Shown: positions 22,139 to 30,791 of the stretch, one piece after another
Layout of the letters: each line of letters begins with the position of its first letter
Numbering within the stretch: the stretch's first letter is position 1
Assembly: GCF_025128055.1 (NCBI RefSeq)
Contig: NZ_JAHLYS010000044.1
Span: 1-35,463, forward strand
Direction of reading: 5' to 3'
From: Synechococcus sp. CS-1329
GTDB lineage: Bacteria > Cyanobacteriota > Cyanobacteriia > PCC-6307 > Cyanobiaceae
DNA: 35,463 nucleotides
The notes under the pieces: generated by a model
Told to the model about the DNA's origin: nothing
The model's input: only the letters and a program-made list of their open reading frames with translations
The model's database searches: none
Program-made: the position numbers and the translations under genes

Positions 22139-22450
22139 ATGAACGGCAACAACGACGACAGCTCCGGCCCTGCGGCCATTCGTCGCCTGGTGATGGCTGA
22201 CGCCCAGGCAGCCCGTCAGCCGGGATCGCCACCCAGGCAGGGTCCTTCATTGCCGCCGGTTCCCACCACCCTGTCCAGTTCCCACGACCGGGGAGAAACC
22301 TTCCACGAAGAAGGAACCAACGTGCTGCGGGTTCCCTTTGGAGTCCGTCAGGCCAAGCGTTACCGCGGTGAACGCCCCGAGCGCTGGGCCACCCTGGTGC
22401 TGCCATTCCAGGCCGGCGGCCCCACCCCCACGCCACCCCAGGCGGCCTGA
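22139..22450 (+). CDS. Small Pro/Arg-rich protein of unknown function
   Basis: A 103-aa protein with a polar, partly disordered N-terminal half and a short conserved-looking C-terminal strand region (TNVLRVPFGVRQAKRYRGERPERWATLVLPF). No membrane segment or catalytic motif. It follows gcvP by 140 bp on the same strand and converges on the gene ending at 22466. I do not recognise it. Confidence 0.55.
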   Translation: MNGNNDDSSGPAAIRRLVMADAQAARQPGSPPRQGPSLPPVPTTLSSSHDRGETFHEEGTNVLRVPFGVRQAKRYRGERPERWATLVLPFQAGGPTPTPPQAA

Positions 22451-22465
22451 GGGCTCAGTGGGGGA

Positions 22466-22693
22466 TCAGGCGGCTCGGGTGAGGCGCCAGTCCACCAGTG
22501 CCTTCACATCCTCCAGGGAGCTGGCGGGCGCGCGGAAGGGCAGCACCGGCATCGGACTGCGCTCGGGCCGCACCAGCCAGCTGAGATCAGACTGGGGCAT
22601 CAGCACGAAGCCGCGGTAGCGCACGATCCAGCGCTTGGGCTCCAGGTCGGGAACCGCCCGCAGGCCCAGGGTGTAGGGATCGTGGCTCGCCAT
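22466..22693 (-). CDS. Small conserved protein of unknown function
   Basis: A 75-aa protein with a compact strand-rich core (RWIVRYRGFVLMPQSDLSWLV) and a C-terminal helix (SSLEDVKALVDWRL). There are no cysteine clusters or hydrophobic segments. Size and codon use fit a real gene. Function is unknown. It lies 129 bp after the DUF924 gene on the same strand. Confidence 0.6.
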   Translation of the reverse strand: MASHDPYTLGLRAVPDLEPKRWIVRYRGFVLMPQSDLSWLVRPERSPMPVLPFRAPASSLEDVKALVDWRLTRAA

Positions 22694-22822
22694 GACCAGG
22701 GGCGCAAGAAGATCTGGATCTTCATTGCAACGGCAGGCCCGCTCAGGTTCCGCATCGGCTGCTGCCTTTCCAGCAGATGGTCATGAATCATCACATCTTG
22801 CGCCTGGCATCGGCTGGTGCCG

Positions 22823-23374
22823 TCAGAAGCGGGAGCCTGGCTGCTCCAGAAAGGCCAGCTCCTCGGCGCTGGAGCTGCGTCCGAGGGCCTCGTTGCGGTG
22901 GGGGAAGCGCCCGAACCGGGCGATCACATCGCGGTGACGCCGGGCGAACTCCGTGGTTTTGGTGTCGGTGAAGCGCTCAAACAGCTTCAGTCCCTGCTCC
23001 TGGATCGCCAGGTCTTCGCTGTGCATCACGGGCATCAGCCAGAACTGGCGCCGACTGGGCTGGGCTTCAGCTTCGATCCAGCCCCTGGCCAGGGCCGCCA
23101 GGCTCAACTCCAGAGCGGCGGCATCCCCGGCGAAGGCCCCGGGCTGATCGCGCCGGAGTTGCCTGGGGAGCTGATCGAGCAGCAGCACCAGAGCCAGGGC
23201 TGAGCCCGGCTGATCAGCCCACGGCTGTAGGTCCCCGGCCAGGGCCCGCTCGCTCAGTGGCCCGAAGCGTTCGCGCACCTGCTGATCGAAGGCGGGATCC
23301 TTGCGGAACCACTGGGCCGGCTGACACTCCTCGAACCAGAAGCGCAGCAGATCGGGGGCGCCAGGGTCGCTCAT
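22823..23374 (-). CDS. DUF924 family protein
   Basis: A 183-aa helical protein with the DUF924 features: start LLRFWFEECQPAQWFRKDPAFD, the central LLLDQLPRQLRRD, FWLMPVMHSEDLAIQEQGLKLF, and near the C terminus RRHRDVIARFGRFPHRNEALGR. The fold is TPR-like and members are widespread; the biochemical role is unknown. The start codon overlaps the pirin stop (4-bp ATGA overlap), so the two are translationally coupled. Confidence 0.9.
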   Translation of the reverse strand: MSDPGAPDLLRFWFEECQPAQWFRKDPAFDQQVRERFGPLSERALAGDLQPWADQPGSALALVLLLDQLPRQLRRDQPGAFAGDAAALELSLAALARGWIEAEAQPSRRQFWLMPVMHSEDLAIQEQGLKLFERFTDTKTTEFARRHRDVIARFGRFPHRNEALGRSSSAEELAFLEQPGSRF

Positions 23375-24102
23375 GCCAGCTCAAACAGCAGCAGATCGGT
23401 GCCGGCCGCCGTGGCTGTGAGCTCCCCTGATTCGCCGGCGAGGAAGCCGAGGCCATCGCCGGCCCCCAGGGGCTGGGACCCGTCTGGTCCGCTCAGCTCC
23501 ACGGCCCCATCGATCAGCTGCAGCCAGGCCTGGCGCCCGGCCGCCAGGGGCAGCTGGAGGCTGACACCTGCACTGGGCTGGGCCCGCCACAGCCGCACGG
23601 GCCGGTGGATCGCCATGGCTCCCTCACTCTGCTGGGGGTCCAGCAGCAGGGTCCAGTGGTCGCCGAAGGCGAAGGGCTTCTGTTCATAGGCCGGCTCGAT
23701 GCCGCGGCTGCTGGGCTCGATCCAGATCTGCAGCAGCCGGCAGGGGCTGGTGGATTCATTGATCTCGCTGTGGACCACGCCAGTGCCCGCACTCATGCGC
23801 TGCACCTCCCCCACCCGCAGCACGGCGCCGTGCCCCATCGAATCGCGGTGGCTGAGCTCCCCCTCCACCATCACCGTGATGATCTCCATGTCGCTGTGGG
23901 GATGCATCCCGAAGCCACGCCCGGGGGCGATGGTGTCTTCGTTGATCACCCGCAGGGGGCCGAAGCCCATCCAGGCGGGGTCGTAGTGGTGGCCGAAGCT
24001 GAAGCTGTGCCGGCTCTCGAGCCAGTCGAGCTGGCCATGGAAGCGTTCGGTCGCCGGCCGTAGCAGCGTGCCGCTGCGCCGGCCGGAGGTGGTGGTGGGC
24101 AT
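23371..24102 (-). CDS. Pirin family protein (quercetinase-like)
   Basis: A bicupin of 243 aa. The N-terminal cupin holds the metal ligands of the family: His67 and His69 (GMHPHSDME), His111 and Glu113 (GVVHSEIN). Bacterial pirins such as YhhW show quercetin 2,3-dioxygenase activity; physiological roles differ and include redox sensing and metabolic control. It lies downstream of rubrerythrin and overlaps the DUF924 gene by 4 bp. Confidence 0.92.
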   Translation of the reverse strand: MPTTTSGRRSGTLLRPATERFHGQLDWLESRHSFSFGHHYDPAWMGFGPLRVINEDTIAPGRGFGMHPHSDMEIITVMVEGELSHRDSMGHGAVLRVGEVQRMSAGTGVVHSEINESTSPCRLLQIWIEPSSRGIEPAYEQKPFAFGDHWTLLLDPQQSEGAMAIHRPVRLWRAQPSAGVSLQLPLAAGRQAWLQLIDGAVELSGPDGSQPLGAGDGLGFLAGESGELTATAAGTDLLLFELA

Positions 24103-24136
24103 GGCAGGGAGAAGATGGGGCAGGCGAGGCCGGCGT

Positions 24137-24850
24137 TCAGGCCGCCAGCAGCTCCGGCTCGCGGTAGGGCTCGAAGCTGGCCTTGCGGACCCCGCAGATC
24201 GGGCATTCCCAGTCGTCGGGGATGGCCTCGAAGGGGGTGCCGGCGGCGATGCCGGAATCGGGATCGCCGATGGCGGGGTCGTAGATCATCGAGCACACCT
24301 TGCAGATCCAGAGGCCGGGCAGGGGCTCACTGGCCTCACCAGCGGTGCCCTCGCCGGCGAGGGCCCGCAGGGCGATGCCGTAGCGGTCGGCGTGGTGCTG
24401 CTCAATGGGGGTGAGGAAGCCGAAGTTGCTGGCGGCCTTGCGGAAGACACCGGCGTGGTCTTTGGATTCAGCGATCTGCTCGTTGAATTCGGCTTCGGCG
24501 CTGGCATCGCGCTCGGCGCGGGCAGCGGCGGCGAATTCCGGGTACATGGTGGTGTACTCGTAGGTTTCGCCCTCGATCGCCAGCTCCAGGCAGCGGGCGA
24601 GCACCGCCTGCTTCTGCTGCTCGCTGAGGGAGGCGGGATCGGCGACCACCAGCTCGGGATGGAGCAGGCGGAAATGGGCGAAGGCGTGTTCGGTCTCCTG
24701 GTTGGCAGTGTCGCGGAAGAGGCGGGCCAGCTCGAGGTGGCCGAGCGTCTTGGCCACATTGGCGAAGAAGAGGTATTTGCGGTTGGCCATGCTCTCGCCG
24801 CCGAAGGCGGCTTCGAGGTTGGCGCTGGTGGCGGGGTTGGAGAGATCCAT
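24137..24850 (-). CDS. Rubrerythrin
   Basis: A non-haem di-iron peroxidase. From the ATG at 24850 the protein is 237 aa, with a ferritin-like four-helix domain containing ETEH (residues 52-55), a middle EGETYE and a late EQHH (150-153). A C-terminal rubredoxin domain has CKVC (183-186) and CPIC (216-219) as the iron-sulfur-free Fe(Cys)4 site. It reduces H2O2 with electrons delivered through the rubredoxin. An upstream GTG/ATG-type start at 24940 would overlap flv1. It lies 73 bp after flv1 on the same strand. Confidence 0.93.
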   Translation of the reverse strand: MDLSNPATSANLEAAFGGESMANRKYLFFANVAKTLGHLELARLFRDTANQETEHAFAHFRLLHPELVVADPASLSEQQKQAVLARCLELAIEGETYEYTTMYPEFAAAARAERDASAEAEFNEQIAESKDHAGVFRKAASNFGFLTPIEQHHADRYGIALRALAGEGTAGEASEPLPGLWICKVCSMIYDPAIGDPDSGIAAGTPFEAIPDDWECPICGVRKASFEPYREPELLAA

Positions 24851-24923
24851 GGGTGGAGAAGGCTGGAAGCGCCGGTCTCCCCTCAACCTAGCACTAAGTC
24901 GGAGTGAGTATGAGTTAGCGCGA

Positions 24924-26789
24924 TCAGTAGTTGGCCCCACTGCGCCGCTTGTGCACCGCCGTGGTGCCGGAGGGATCCAGCAGGGCGCCGTGGCTCACCT
25001 CGGCGTAGATCAGCCAGTGATCTCCGCATTCCATTCGCTGGCTCACCCGGGCCTCCAGCCAGGCCAGGGCCTCGGGCAGCACCGGCTGGCCCTCCGGGCT
25101 GTTCTCCAGCTCCAGACCTGCCAGACGATCGGCGCCGGGGGGGAACGGCTGCAGGAACTGCTTCATCGGCCCGCTCTCGCGGCCGGCGGCCAGCACGTTG
25201 AGGGCAAAGCCATCGCCCACATGCAGCAGCGCCTCGACAGCGCGGTCTTTGGCCACCGCCACCGTGAAGCCGGGTGGACTGAAGCTGGCCTGGCTGACCC
25301 AGCTGGCCACCATTGCCCCCGCCAGCGCGCCCTCCCCTTCCCCCTTGCGGGTGGTGAGCACGCAGAGGGAGCCCACCACCCGACCGAGGGCCAGCACGGC
25401 CGGGTTGCTGCGGCTCTCACTCAGGCCACCGGCGGCCACCCGCTTCTGACGTTTCTGGCGCTGCTGCAGCTCGCGCCCAAGGGCCGTGCCGGTTTCCTCC
25501 AGCCGTTTGAGGGTGGCGCCATCGGGGCTGAACTTCACCCGGATCGGCTCGAAGGCGAAGCGGAAGCCCCCGTCGCGCAGCTTGCTTTCCAGCAGGTCGA
25601 TCGCCTCGCCACTCCAGCCGAAGCTGCCGAACACCCCCACCGGCTTGTCGCGGTCGCCCTCCGCCAGCAGGGTGCCCAGGGCGGAGACGATCGGTGTGGG
25701 GGCATGGCCCCCGAGGGTGGGGGAACCGATCATCAGGGCGTCGCAGCCGCGAATCGTCTGCAGCAGCTGCTCGGGGGGCGCGAATTCACAGTTCAGGCTC
25801 TCGACCCGGACCCCCGTGCGCGCCACCCCCTGGGCCAGCGCGTCAGCGATGGCGGCGGTGTTGCCGTAGGCGCTGGCATAGAGCAGGGCCACCGAGAGCT
25901 GGGCCTTCTCCTGGCTCTCGCCCCAGCGGCGGTAGTCGGCCAGCAGGCTGCGCCAGCTTTCGCTGATGGCCGGGCCGTGGCCCGGGGCGATCGTGCGGAT
26001 CGGCAGCTCATCGAGGCGATCCACCACCGTTTCCACCTGGCGGGCCATCGGCGCCATCAGGCAGTCGTAGAAGTAGCGGCGATCCTCCTCGGTGCTGTCG
26101 CGGTTGGTCTCGGCCCAGCGCTCGCTGCAGCGGTGGGCGGCGAAGAACTTGCCGCTCATCAGCAGGCCGCTGCCCTCCTCGAAGGCCACCAGGGCACTGG
26201 GCCAGCGGGGGGTGGGGGTGGGAATCAGGTTCAGCCGATAGCCGCCCGCCAGCTCCCGGCTCACCTCCTGCTTGATCACATCGATCGGGGGCAGGGGCGG
26301 CAGGGGCGGCTCCGGCTCGGCATCGGCGCCAGCTCCCCCAGCAGGGGCGGTGGGCCGACGCTGGCTCCAGAGGTCCTGCAGCAGGCGGGCACCGGCATTG
26401 GAGGCCACCAGCATCAGGGCCGGCCATCGCAGCGCCAGCTCCCGCAGCAGCGTCACCCGGTTGGGGTTGAGGTGGCCCACCACCACCTTCAGGGCCGCCT
26501 CACTGGGCACCAGCTCACTGAGCTGCTCCAGGAACGGCGCCGAGAACGAGGCCCCCGGGGGATGCACCAGCACCGGCGGGATAGGGGTGCCGGTGCTGCT
26601 GCTGCCGGCCTCGAACAGAAACGCGTTGGCGGTGGTGCCCCGCTCCAGGCCGTATTCCACCTCGAAGCGCAGGCGCTTGGGGCTGAGGCCCCGCAGGCAG
26701 ATCAGACCGGGCTCGATCGGCAGCAGAATCACGCGCCTGTCGGAGGCCGCGGCAGCGGCGCTGGGCGCGGCGGCAGAGGAGCTGGCCAT
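24924..26789 (-). CDS. flv1: Flavodiiron protein Flv1-type (with flavin reductase domain)
   Basis: Class C cyanobacterial flavodiiron protein of 621 aa: metallo-beta-lactamase-like domain, flavodoxin domain (about residues 315-460) and C-terminal NAD(P)H:flavin reductase domain. The canonical di-iron motif HxExDH is replaced by HLNPNR at 106-111, and the Asp position in the next ligand region is Lys (LLMSGKFF). These substitutions identify the Flv1 side of the Flv1/Flv3 pair. Together they reduce O2 to water with photosynthetic electrons without releasing ROS. Its ATG overlaps the flv3 stop (TGATG). Confidence 0.93.
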   Translation of the reverse strand: MASSSAAAPSAAAAASDRRVILLPIEPGLICLRGLSPKRLRFEVEYGLERGTTANAFLFEAGSSSTGTPIPPVLVHPPGASFSAPFLEQLSELVPSEAALKVVVGHLNPNRVTLLRELALRWPALMLVASNAGARLLQDLWSQRRPTAPAGGAGADAEPEPPLPPLPPIDVIKQEVSRELAGGYRLNLIPTPTPRWPSALVAFEEGSGLLMSGKFFAAHRCSERWAETNRDSTEEDRRYFYDCLMAPMARQVETVVDRLDELPIRTIAPGHGPAISESWRSLLADYRRWGESQEKAQLSVALLYASAYGNTAAIADALAQGVARTGVRVESLNCEFAPPEQLLQTIRGCDALMIGSPTLGGHAPTPIVSALGTLLAEGDRDKPVGVFGSFGWSGEAIDLLESKLRDGGFRFAFEPIRVKFSPDGATLKRLEETGTALGRELQQRQKRQKRVAAGGLSESRSNPAVLALGRVVGSLCVLTTRKGEGEGALAGAMVASWVSQASFSPPGFTVAVAKDRAVEALLHVGDGFALNVLAAGRESGPMKQFLQPFPPGADRLAGLELENSPEGQPVLPEALAWLEARVSQRMECGDHWLIYAEVSHGALLDPSGTTAVHKRRSGANY

Positions 26790-28621
26790 CAGTAGTGGTT
26801 GCCCACCTTGCGGTGGTGCACGGCGGTGGTGGCTTCACTGTCGGCCACGGTGCCCTCCTCCACCTCGGCGTAGATGATCCAGTGGTCGGGGCCCTCCATG
26901 CGCTGGACCACCCGGCAGCCCAGGAAGGCCAGGGCATCCCCCAGCACCGGACCACCTGCTGACACCCCATCGAGGGTGGAGACACCGGAGAAGCGATCGG
27001 CCCCGGGCGGAAAGCGCTTGAGGAAGTGCCGCAGCAGCTCCTGGTGGTTGTCCTCACGCAGGACATTGAGCACGAAGCGGTCGCCCACCTGCATCAGGGC
27101 CTCGATGGCCCGGTCCTTGGCCACGGCGATCGAGAGGCCCGGCGGATCAAAGCTGGCCTGGCTCACCCAGCTGGCCACCATGGCGCTGCTCCGCTCCCCC
27201 TGGCGGGCGGTGACGATGTAGAGCCCGCCGCTGAGGCGGCCGAGGGCCTTGTCGAGGTCGCCATCCAGCGACTTCATCGCGGCGATCGTGCGGGCGCGAC
27301 CGAGCAGCTGGCCCAGGTCAGTGCCGGCCTCTTCGCAGCGCTGGTAGTCGTTGCCATCGGGCACCTGGCGGATGCGCAGCGGCTCGAAGGCCTCTTTCTG
27401 TCCGACGCTGCGCAGCTGGGCGGCGACGCTGTCGATCGGCTGGTCGTTGCCGCCGTAGGCGTCGTAGACCGCCACCCATTGCTTGGGCTTGAGGGCGGCC
27501 AGCAGGGTGCCGATCGACTGCTGCAATTCCGGGTCGGCCTTGGCGGGCCAGGTGGGCACCACCACGGCGCTGGCCTCACCCACCAGGGCCGCCAGTTCCT
27601 GGGCATCGGTGGCGCGCAGATCCACCAGCTGCACCTGGGCTTCGGCCTTGCCGATGCCGCGGGCGATGGCCTGGCTGAGCCGGTCACAGAAGCCGTACTG
27701 GCTCACATAACAGACGGCCGCATAGGTTTCACCGGCGCTGCGCTGGCTGCTCCAGTCGCGGTAATCGCCGGTCCAGAGACCGAGGTGATCGCGCAGCAAC
27801 GGGCCATGACCCGTGGCGATCATCTGGATCGGCGGCAGGGCGTCCATGCGCTTGAGGGCCTGCAGCACGCTGCGGGCGTTGGGGCCCATCAGGCAGTCGT
27901 AATAGAAGCGGAAATCGGGGGCGATGGCGCCGGGATCGACATCGAAGATGTCGTCGCCGCAGTAGTGCAGACCGAAGGCATCGCAGGTGTAGAGGATGCC
28001 CGTGCCGTGATCGAACGAAAAGATCGTGTCGGGCCAGTGCAGGTTGGGCGCGCTCAGGAATTCGAAGCGGTGCTGCACGCCGCTGCTGGGATTGACGCCC
28101 AGGTCGAGTTCTTCGCCGCTCTTCACCGCCCGACTGCGGAAGGGCCGGTGCACCTGATCGGCGAGAAATTGGATCGCCACCTTCGAGGCCACGATCTCGA
28201 TCTCGGGATTTCGCTCCAGCAGGTGGCCGATCAGGCCGGAGTGGTCAGGCTCGGTGTGGGACACGATCAGGTGATCGATGGCCAGCGGATCGATCTGCTC
28301 CTCCAGCAGGGGCAGCCAGGTGTCGGCGAATTTGAGATGACTGGTGTCGATCAGGGCGGTGCGCTCTCCCCGCACCAGAAAGGCGTTGTAGGTGGTGCCG
28401 TTGCGCAGGCCGAACTCGATGTCGAAGCGGCTGCGCTCCCAGTCGAGGGAGCGGATGGTGGTGGAATCGGCTCCGATCTCTGCGGCCTGGAGGGAGAGGC
28501 GGGGCGGTGCAGCGGTGGCGACGGTCATCGACGGCGTCTGCGAGGGAGTCGACTCTAGAAACGCCATTGGGCTTTCTTCGGCTGCAGTGGCGCCCAAGGC
28601 GGTCTGGGCCGATTCGGCCAT
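26789..28621 (-). CDS. flv3: Flavodiiron protein Flv3-type (with flavin reductase domain)
   Basis: Partner of the neighbouring Flv1 protein. In this 610-aa protein the di-iron ligands are conserved: HTEPDH at 122-127, His195 and Asp214 (YTCDAFGLHY). The flavodoxin domain and the C-terminal flavin reductase domain follow. In cyanobacteria Flv3 and Flv1 act as heteromers in a Mehler-like reaction, protecting photosystem I during light changes. The start is ATG 28621; ATGs at 28567 and 28528 are alternatives and would remove a low-complexity N terminus. It is transcribed divergently from sbtA. Confidence 0.93.
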   Translation of the reverse strand: MAESAQTALGATAAEESPMAFLESTPSQTPSMTVATAAPPRLSLQAAEIGADSTTIRSLDWERSRFDIEFGLRNGTTYNAFLVRGERTALIDTSHLKFADTWLPLLEEQIDPLAIDHLIVSHTEPDHSGLIGHLLERNPEIEIVASKVAIQFLADQVHRPFRSRAVKSGEELDLGVNPSSGVQHRFEFLSAPNLHWPDTIFSFDHGTGILYTCDAFGLHYCGDDIFDVDPGAIAPDFRFYYDCLMGPNARSVLQALKRMDALPPIQMIATGHGPLLRDHLGLWTGDYRDWSSQRSAGETYAAVCYVSQYGFCDRLSQAIARGIGKAEAQVQLVDLRATDAQELAALVGEASAVVVPTWPAKADPELQQSIGTLLAALKPKQWVAVYDAYGGNDQPIDSVAAQLRSVGQKEAFEPLRIRQVPDGNDYQRCEEAGTDLGQLLGRARTIAAMKSLDGDLDKALGRLSGGLYIVTARQGERSSAMVASWVSQASFDPPGLSIAVAKDRAIEALMQVGDRFVLNVLREDNHQELLRHFLKRFPPGADRFSGVSTLDGVSAGGPVLGDALAFLGCRVVQRMEGPDHWIIYAEVEEGTVADSEATTAVHHRKVGNHY

Positions 28622-28693
28622 CTGATGGCAGGCATAGGCAGGGCTTGGCCCATCGGCAGGCTTCCGCTTTCAAGCCCCTGGCACTGAGTCATC

Positions 28694-28712
28694 AGATAAA
28701 CCAGGCTTATCT
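28694..28712. promoter_or_regulatory. Inverted repeat AGATAA-N7-TTATCT upstream of flv3
   Basis: Six-base perfect arms separated by seven bases, centred about 82 bp upstream of the flv3 ATG. The arrangement has the symmetry of a dimeric LysR-type operator. Whether it binds a regulator (for example a CcmR/CmpR-like protein) is unproven. Confidence 0.4.
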
Positions 28713-28958
28713 TAGGGATTTGCAACTCTTTGCGCAGCGGGCACCCAGTGCCATCGGGATGGAATTACCGTCTTGCAGACTTAATTTATTACCAATCATG
28801 TCTGTCCGTTGAGGGCACCGGATCACTCCTCTGGATAGGGCCTCTCTCTGCCATCCAGGCGTGAACTCCCTATGCGCTCTGCCCCATTTTCATCGGCTGC
28901 CACAACGCGCCTTTCTCATCCCTTGCCACCTCGCTGCCAATCCATGCTGCCTGTCTGA

Positions 28959-28987
28959 AGATAAATTACGGTCTGAGCTTTTTATCT
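28959..28987. promoter_or_regulatory. Second inverted repeat with AGATAAA / TTTATCT arms
   Basis: Seven-base perfect arms with a 15-base centre, in the middle of the flv3-sbtA spacer. The same AGATAA...TTATCT hexamers occur at 28694-28712, so this may be a second site for one regulator or a weak hairpin. No assignment beyond that. Confidence 0.35.
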
Positions 28988-29374
28988 GAGCCTTCTCAGA
29001 AAGTGCATGACGCGTAGCCTCAGCCGCCAACTCTCGTTTCTGAAATTGGCGAAAGATGGTTGCACTGATCGCCAGAATCAAACGAGAAGCAAGGTCCTTG
29101 CTTGTCTCTCATTTCAGGCAACTCACCTGGTTGAGATTCTCGCAATTGCTCATCCTTGCTGACGTTTCTGAGGGCTTCGGCCTCTCCCGGATATCGAAAT
29201 CATGGCACCTGATTTCTTTTTCTGCTGTGGCGATGACAGAGGCTCACTCATCCAGCGGTGTGCTCGATAGCCAGGACTGAAGTTCATTCATTGAATTTCA
29301 GGCCTGGCTGCAATGCATGCCCTCTCTATTGATTTTTCAACGACTCAAGCCATCAACAAACGTGAGGATTCGAA

Positions 29375-30370
29375 TTGTCTGATTTTCTTGAGCTATTCAT
29401 AAAGCAAGTTCAATCTCCGACACTTGGCTTTTTGATCGGCGGTATCATTGTTGCTTCATTCGGTAGCCAGCTGGCCATCCCGGATTCGATCTACAAGTTC
29501 ATCACCTTCTTCCTGCTGCTGAAGATCGGATTGAGCGGTGGCATCGCCATTCGCAACTCCAACATTTCTGAGATTCTTCTCCCGGCCCTGGCGGCTGTGG
29601 TGATTGGTGTTCTGATTGTCTTCATCAGCCGGTTCACCCTGGCGAGATTGCCGGGCATCAAATTCGTTGATGCTGTAGCAACCGGTGGCCTGTTCGGTGC
29701 CGTGAGTGGCTCCACCCTTGCGGCCGTACTGCCCCAGCTGGAGTCCTCCGGCATCAAGTTTGAGGCCTGGACTGCCGCCCTCTACCCGTTCATGGACATT
29801 CCGGCGCTGGTGACGGCGATCGTGGTGGCCAGCATCTACACCAGCAAGAAGACCGGGAACTCTGCTGAAAATGTTGAAATCTGGCCCATTATCAAGGAAA
29901 GCCTGCAGAGCTCGGCTGTCTCGGCATTGCTGCTGGGCGTTGCCCTTGGCATCGCCACCAAGCCTGAGCCTGTGTACGAGAGCTTCTTCAACCCGCTCTT
30001 CCGCGGCTTCCTCTCGATCCTGATGATCATCATGGGGATGGAGGCTGCTCAGCGCATGAATGAGCTGCGTAAGGTGGCCCAGTGGTTCGCGATCTATGCC
30101 TTCATCGCGCCGCTCCTGCACGGCTTTATTGCTTTCGGCATTGGCATGGTCATTCACCAGATCACCGGCTTCAGCATTGGCGGTGCCGTGGTGCTGGCTG
30201 TGATCGCTGCCTCCAGCTCTGATATCTCCGGCCCACCGACCCTCCGAGCCGGCATCCCTTCAGCGAATCCCTCTGCCTACATTGGCGCCTCCACCGCCAT
30301 CGGCACTCCAGTGGCGATCGCCATCGGCATCCCTCTGTTCATTGGGATTGCCGAGATGATCGGTGGCTAA
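29375..30370 (+). CDS. sbtA: Sodium-dependent bicarbonate transporter SbtA
   Basis: High-affinity Na+/HCO3- symporter of the cyanobacterial CO2-concentrating mechanism. The 331-aa protein starts with TTG at 29375, seven bases after a GAGG ribosome-binding site. Family blocks include TLGFLIGGIIVAS, LLLKIGLSGGIAIRNSN, ATGGLFGAVSGST, ALYPFMDIPALVTAIVVA and ASSSDISGPPTLRAGIPSANPSAYIG. Hydrophobicity suggests ten membrane segments in two inverted halves. The cytoplasmic loop between halves (about residues 156-168) is only about 13 residues, versus a much longer loop recalled for Synechocystis SbtA. It is followed by sbtB after 35 bp. Confidence 0.95.
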   Translation: MSDFLELFIKQVQSPTLGFLIGGIIVASFGSQLAIPDSIYKFITFFLLLKIGLSGGIAIRNSNISEILLPALAAVVIGVLIVFISRFTLARLPGIKFVDAVATGGLFGAVSGSTLAAVLPQLESSGIKFEAWTAALYPFMDIPALVTAIVVASIYTSKKTGNSAENVEIWPIIKESLQSSAVSALLLGVALGIATKPEPVYESFFNPLFRGFLSILMIIMGMEAAQRMNELRKVAQWFAIYAFIAPLLHGFIAFGIGMVIHQITGFSIGGAVVLAVIAASSSDISGPPTLRAGIPSANPSAYIGASTAIGTPVAIAIGIPLFIGIAEMIGG

Positions 30371-30405
30371 GCTGTTAAAATTAAAACCAATCGCAGGTTA
30401 AAGCC

Positions 30406-30720
30406 ATGAGTCAACAGGTCTGGAAGTTGGTGATTGTTGGGGAGGAAATCCTCTCCAAGAAGCTCATCAAGCTCATCAAAGCGGCGGGTGCCACCGGGTA
30501 CACCGTGAATTCAGCTGGTGGAGAAGGCAGCCGCAATGTGCGCTCCACGGGAGATCCGGTCGTCTCGCATACGCTCTCAAACGTGAAAATCGAGGTGCTC
30601 ACCGGCACCCGCGAGCTGGCCGACAAGATCACCCATGAGATCGAGGCCAAGTTTTACGCGGATTATTCGATCATTACTTATATCTACCAGGTGGAAGCCC
30701 TGCGCGATCACAAGTTCTGA
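30406..30720 (+). CDS. sbtB: PII-like regulator SbtB (truncated C terminus)
   Basis: SbtB is a trimeric PII-like protein that binds adenine nucleotides and controls SbtA. This 104-aa protein has the core [27 protein letters not shown], the T-loop region [14 protein letters not shown], and the final [16 protein letters not shown]. The C-terminal redox loop CGPEGC known from Synechocystis SbtB is absent: the protein stops right after the HKF that aligns with HTF before that loop. The pair sbtA-sbtB looks cotranscribed and ends at a terminator at 30741-30777. Confidence 0.95.
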   Translation: MSQQVWKLVIVGEEILSKKLIKLIKAAGATGYTVNSAGGEGSRNVRSTGDPVVSHTLSNVKIEVLTGTRELADKITHEIEAKFYADYSIITYIYQVEALRDHKF

Positions 30721-30740
30721 CTTGACCTGATCAGATCTGC

Positions 30741-30777
30741 ATCTCGGCTGTGTGCTTGCGCATGGCCGAGATTTTTT
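30741..30777 (+). terminator. Rho-independent terminator after sbtB
   Basis: Eight-base arms ATCTCGGC / GCCGAGAT with a 16-base loop are followed by six T residues (30772-30777). It lies 20 bp after the sbtB stop and between convergent genes. Confidence 0.85.
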
Positions 30778-30791
30778 GTATGTGCTGCTCT

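Larger units (their letters stand above)
28622..29374. other. 753-bp AT-richer non-coding spacer between flv3 and sbtA
   Basis: Both flanking genes point outwards, so the promoters of flv3 (minus) and sbtA (plus) should lie here. Base composition is visibly less GC-rich than the coding blocks. Short open frames at 28890-29081 (minus) and 29056-29280 (plus) look unlike the neighbours and are not called. Two inverted repeats with AGATAA...TTATCT arms are recorded separately. No tRNA or other RNA gene is recognised. Confidence 0.7.

Noticed and set aside
28890-29280. Two short open frames (one per strand) in the flv3-sbtA spacer
   Set aside because: Codon use is unlike the neighbours, no ribosome-binding site stands out and no motif is recognisable; more likely chance frames in regulatory DNA.
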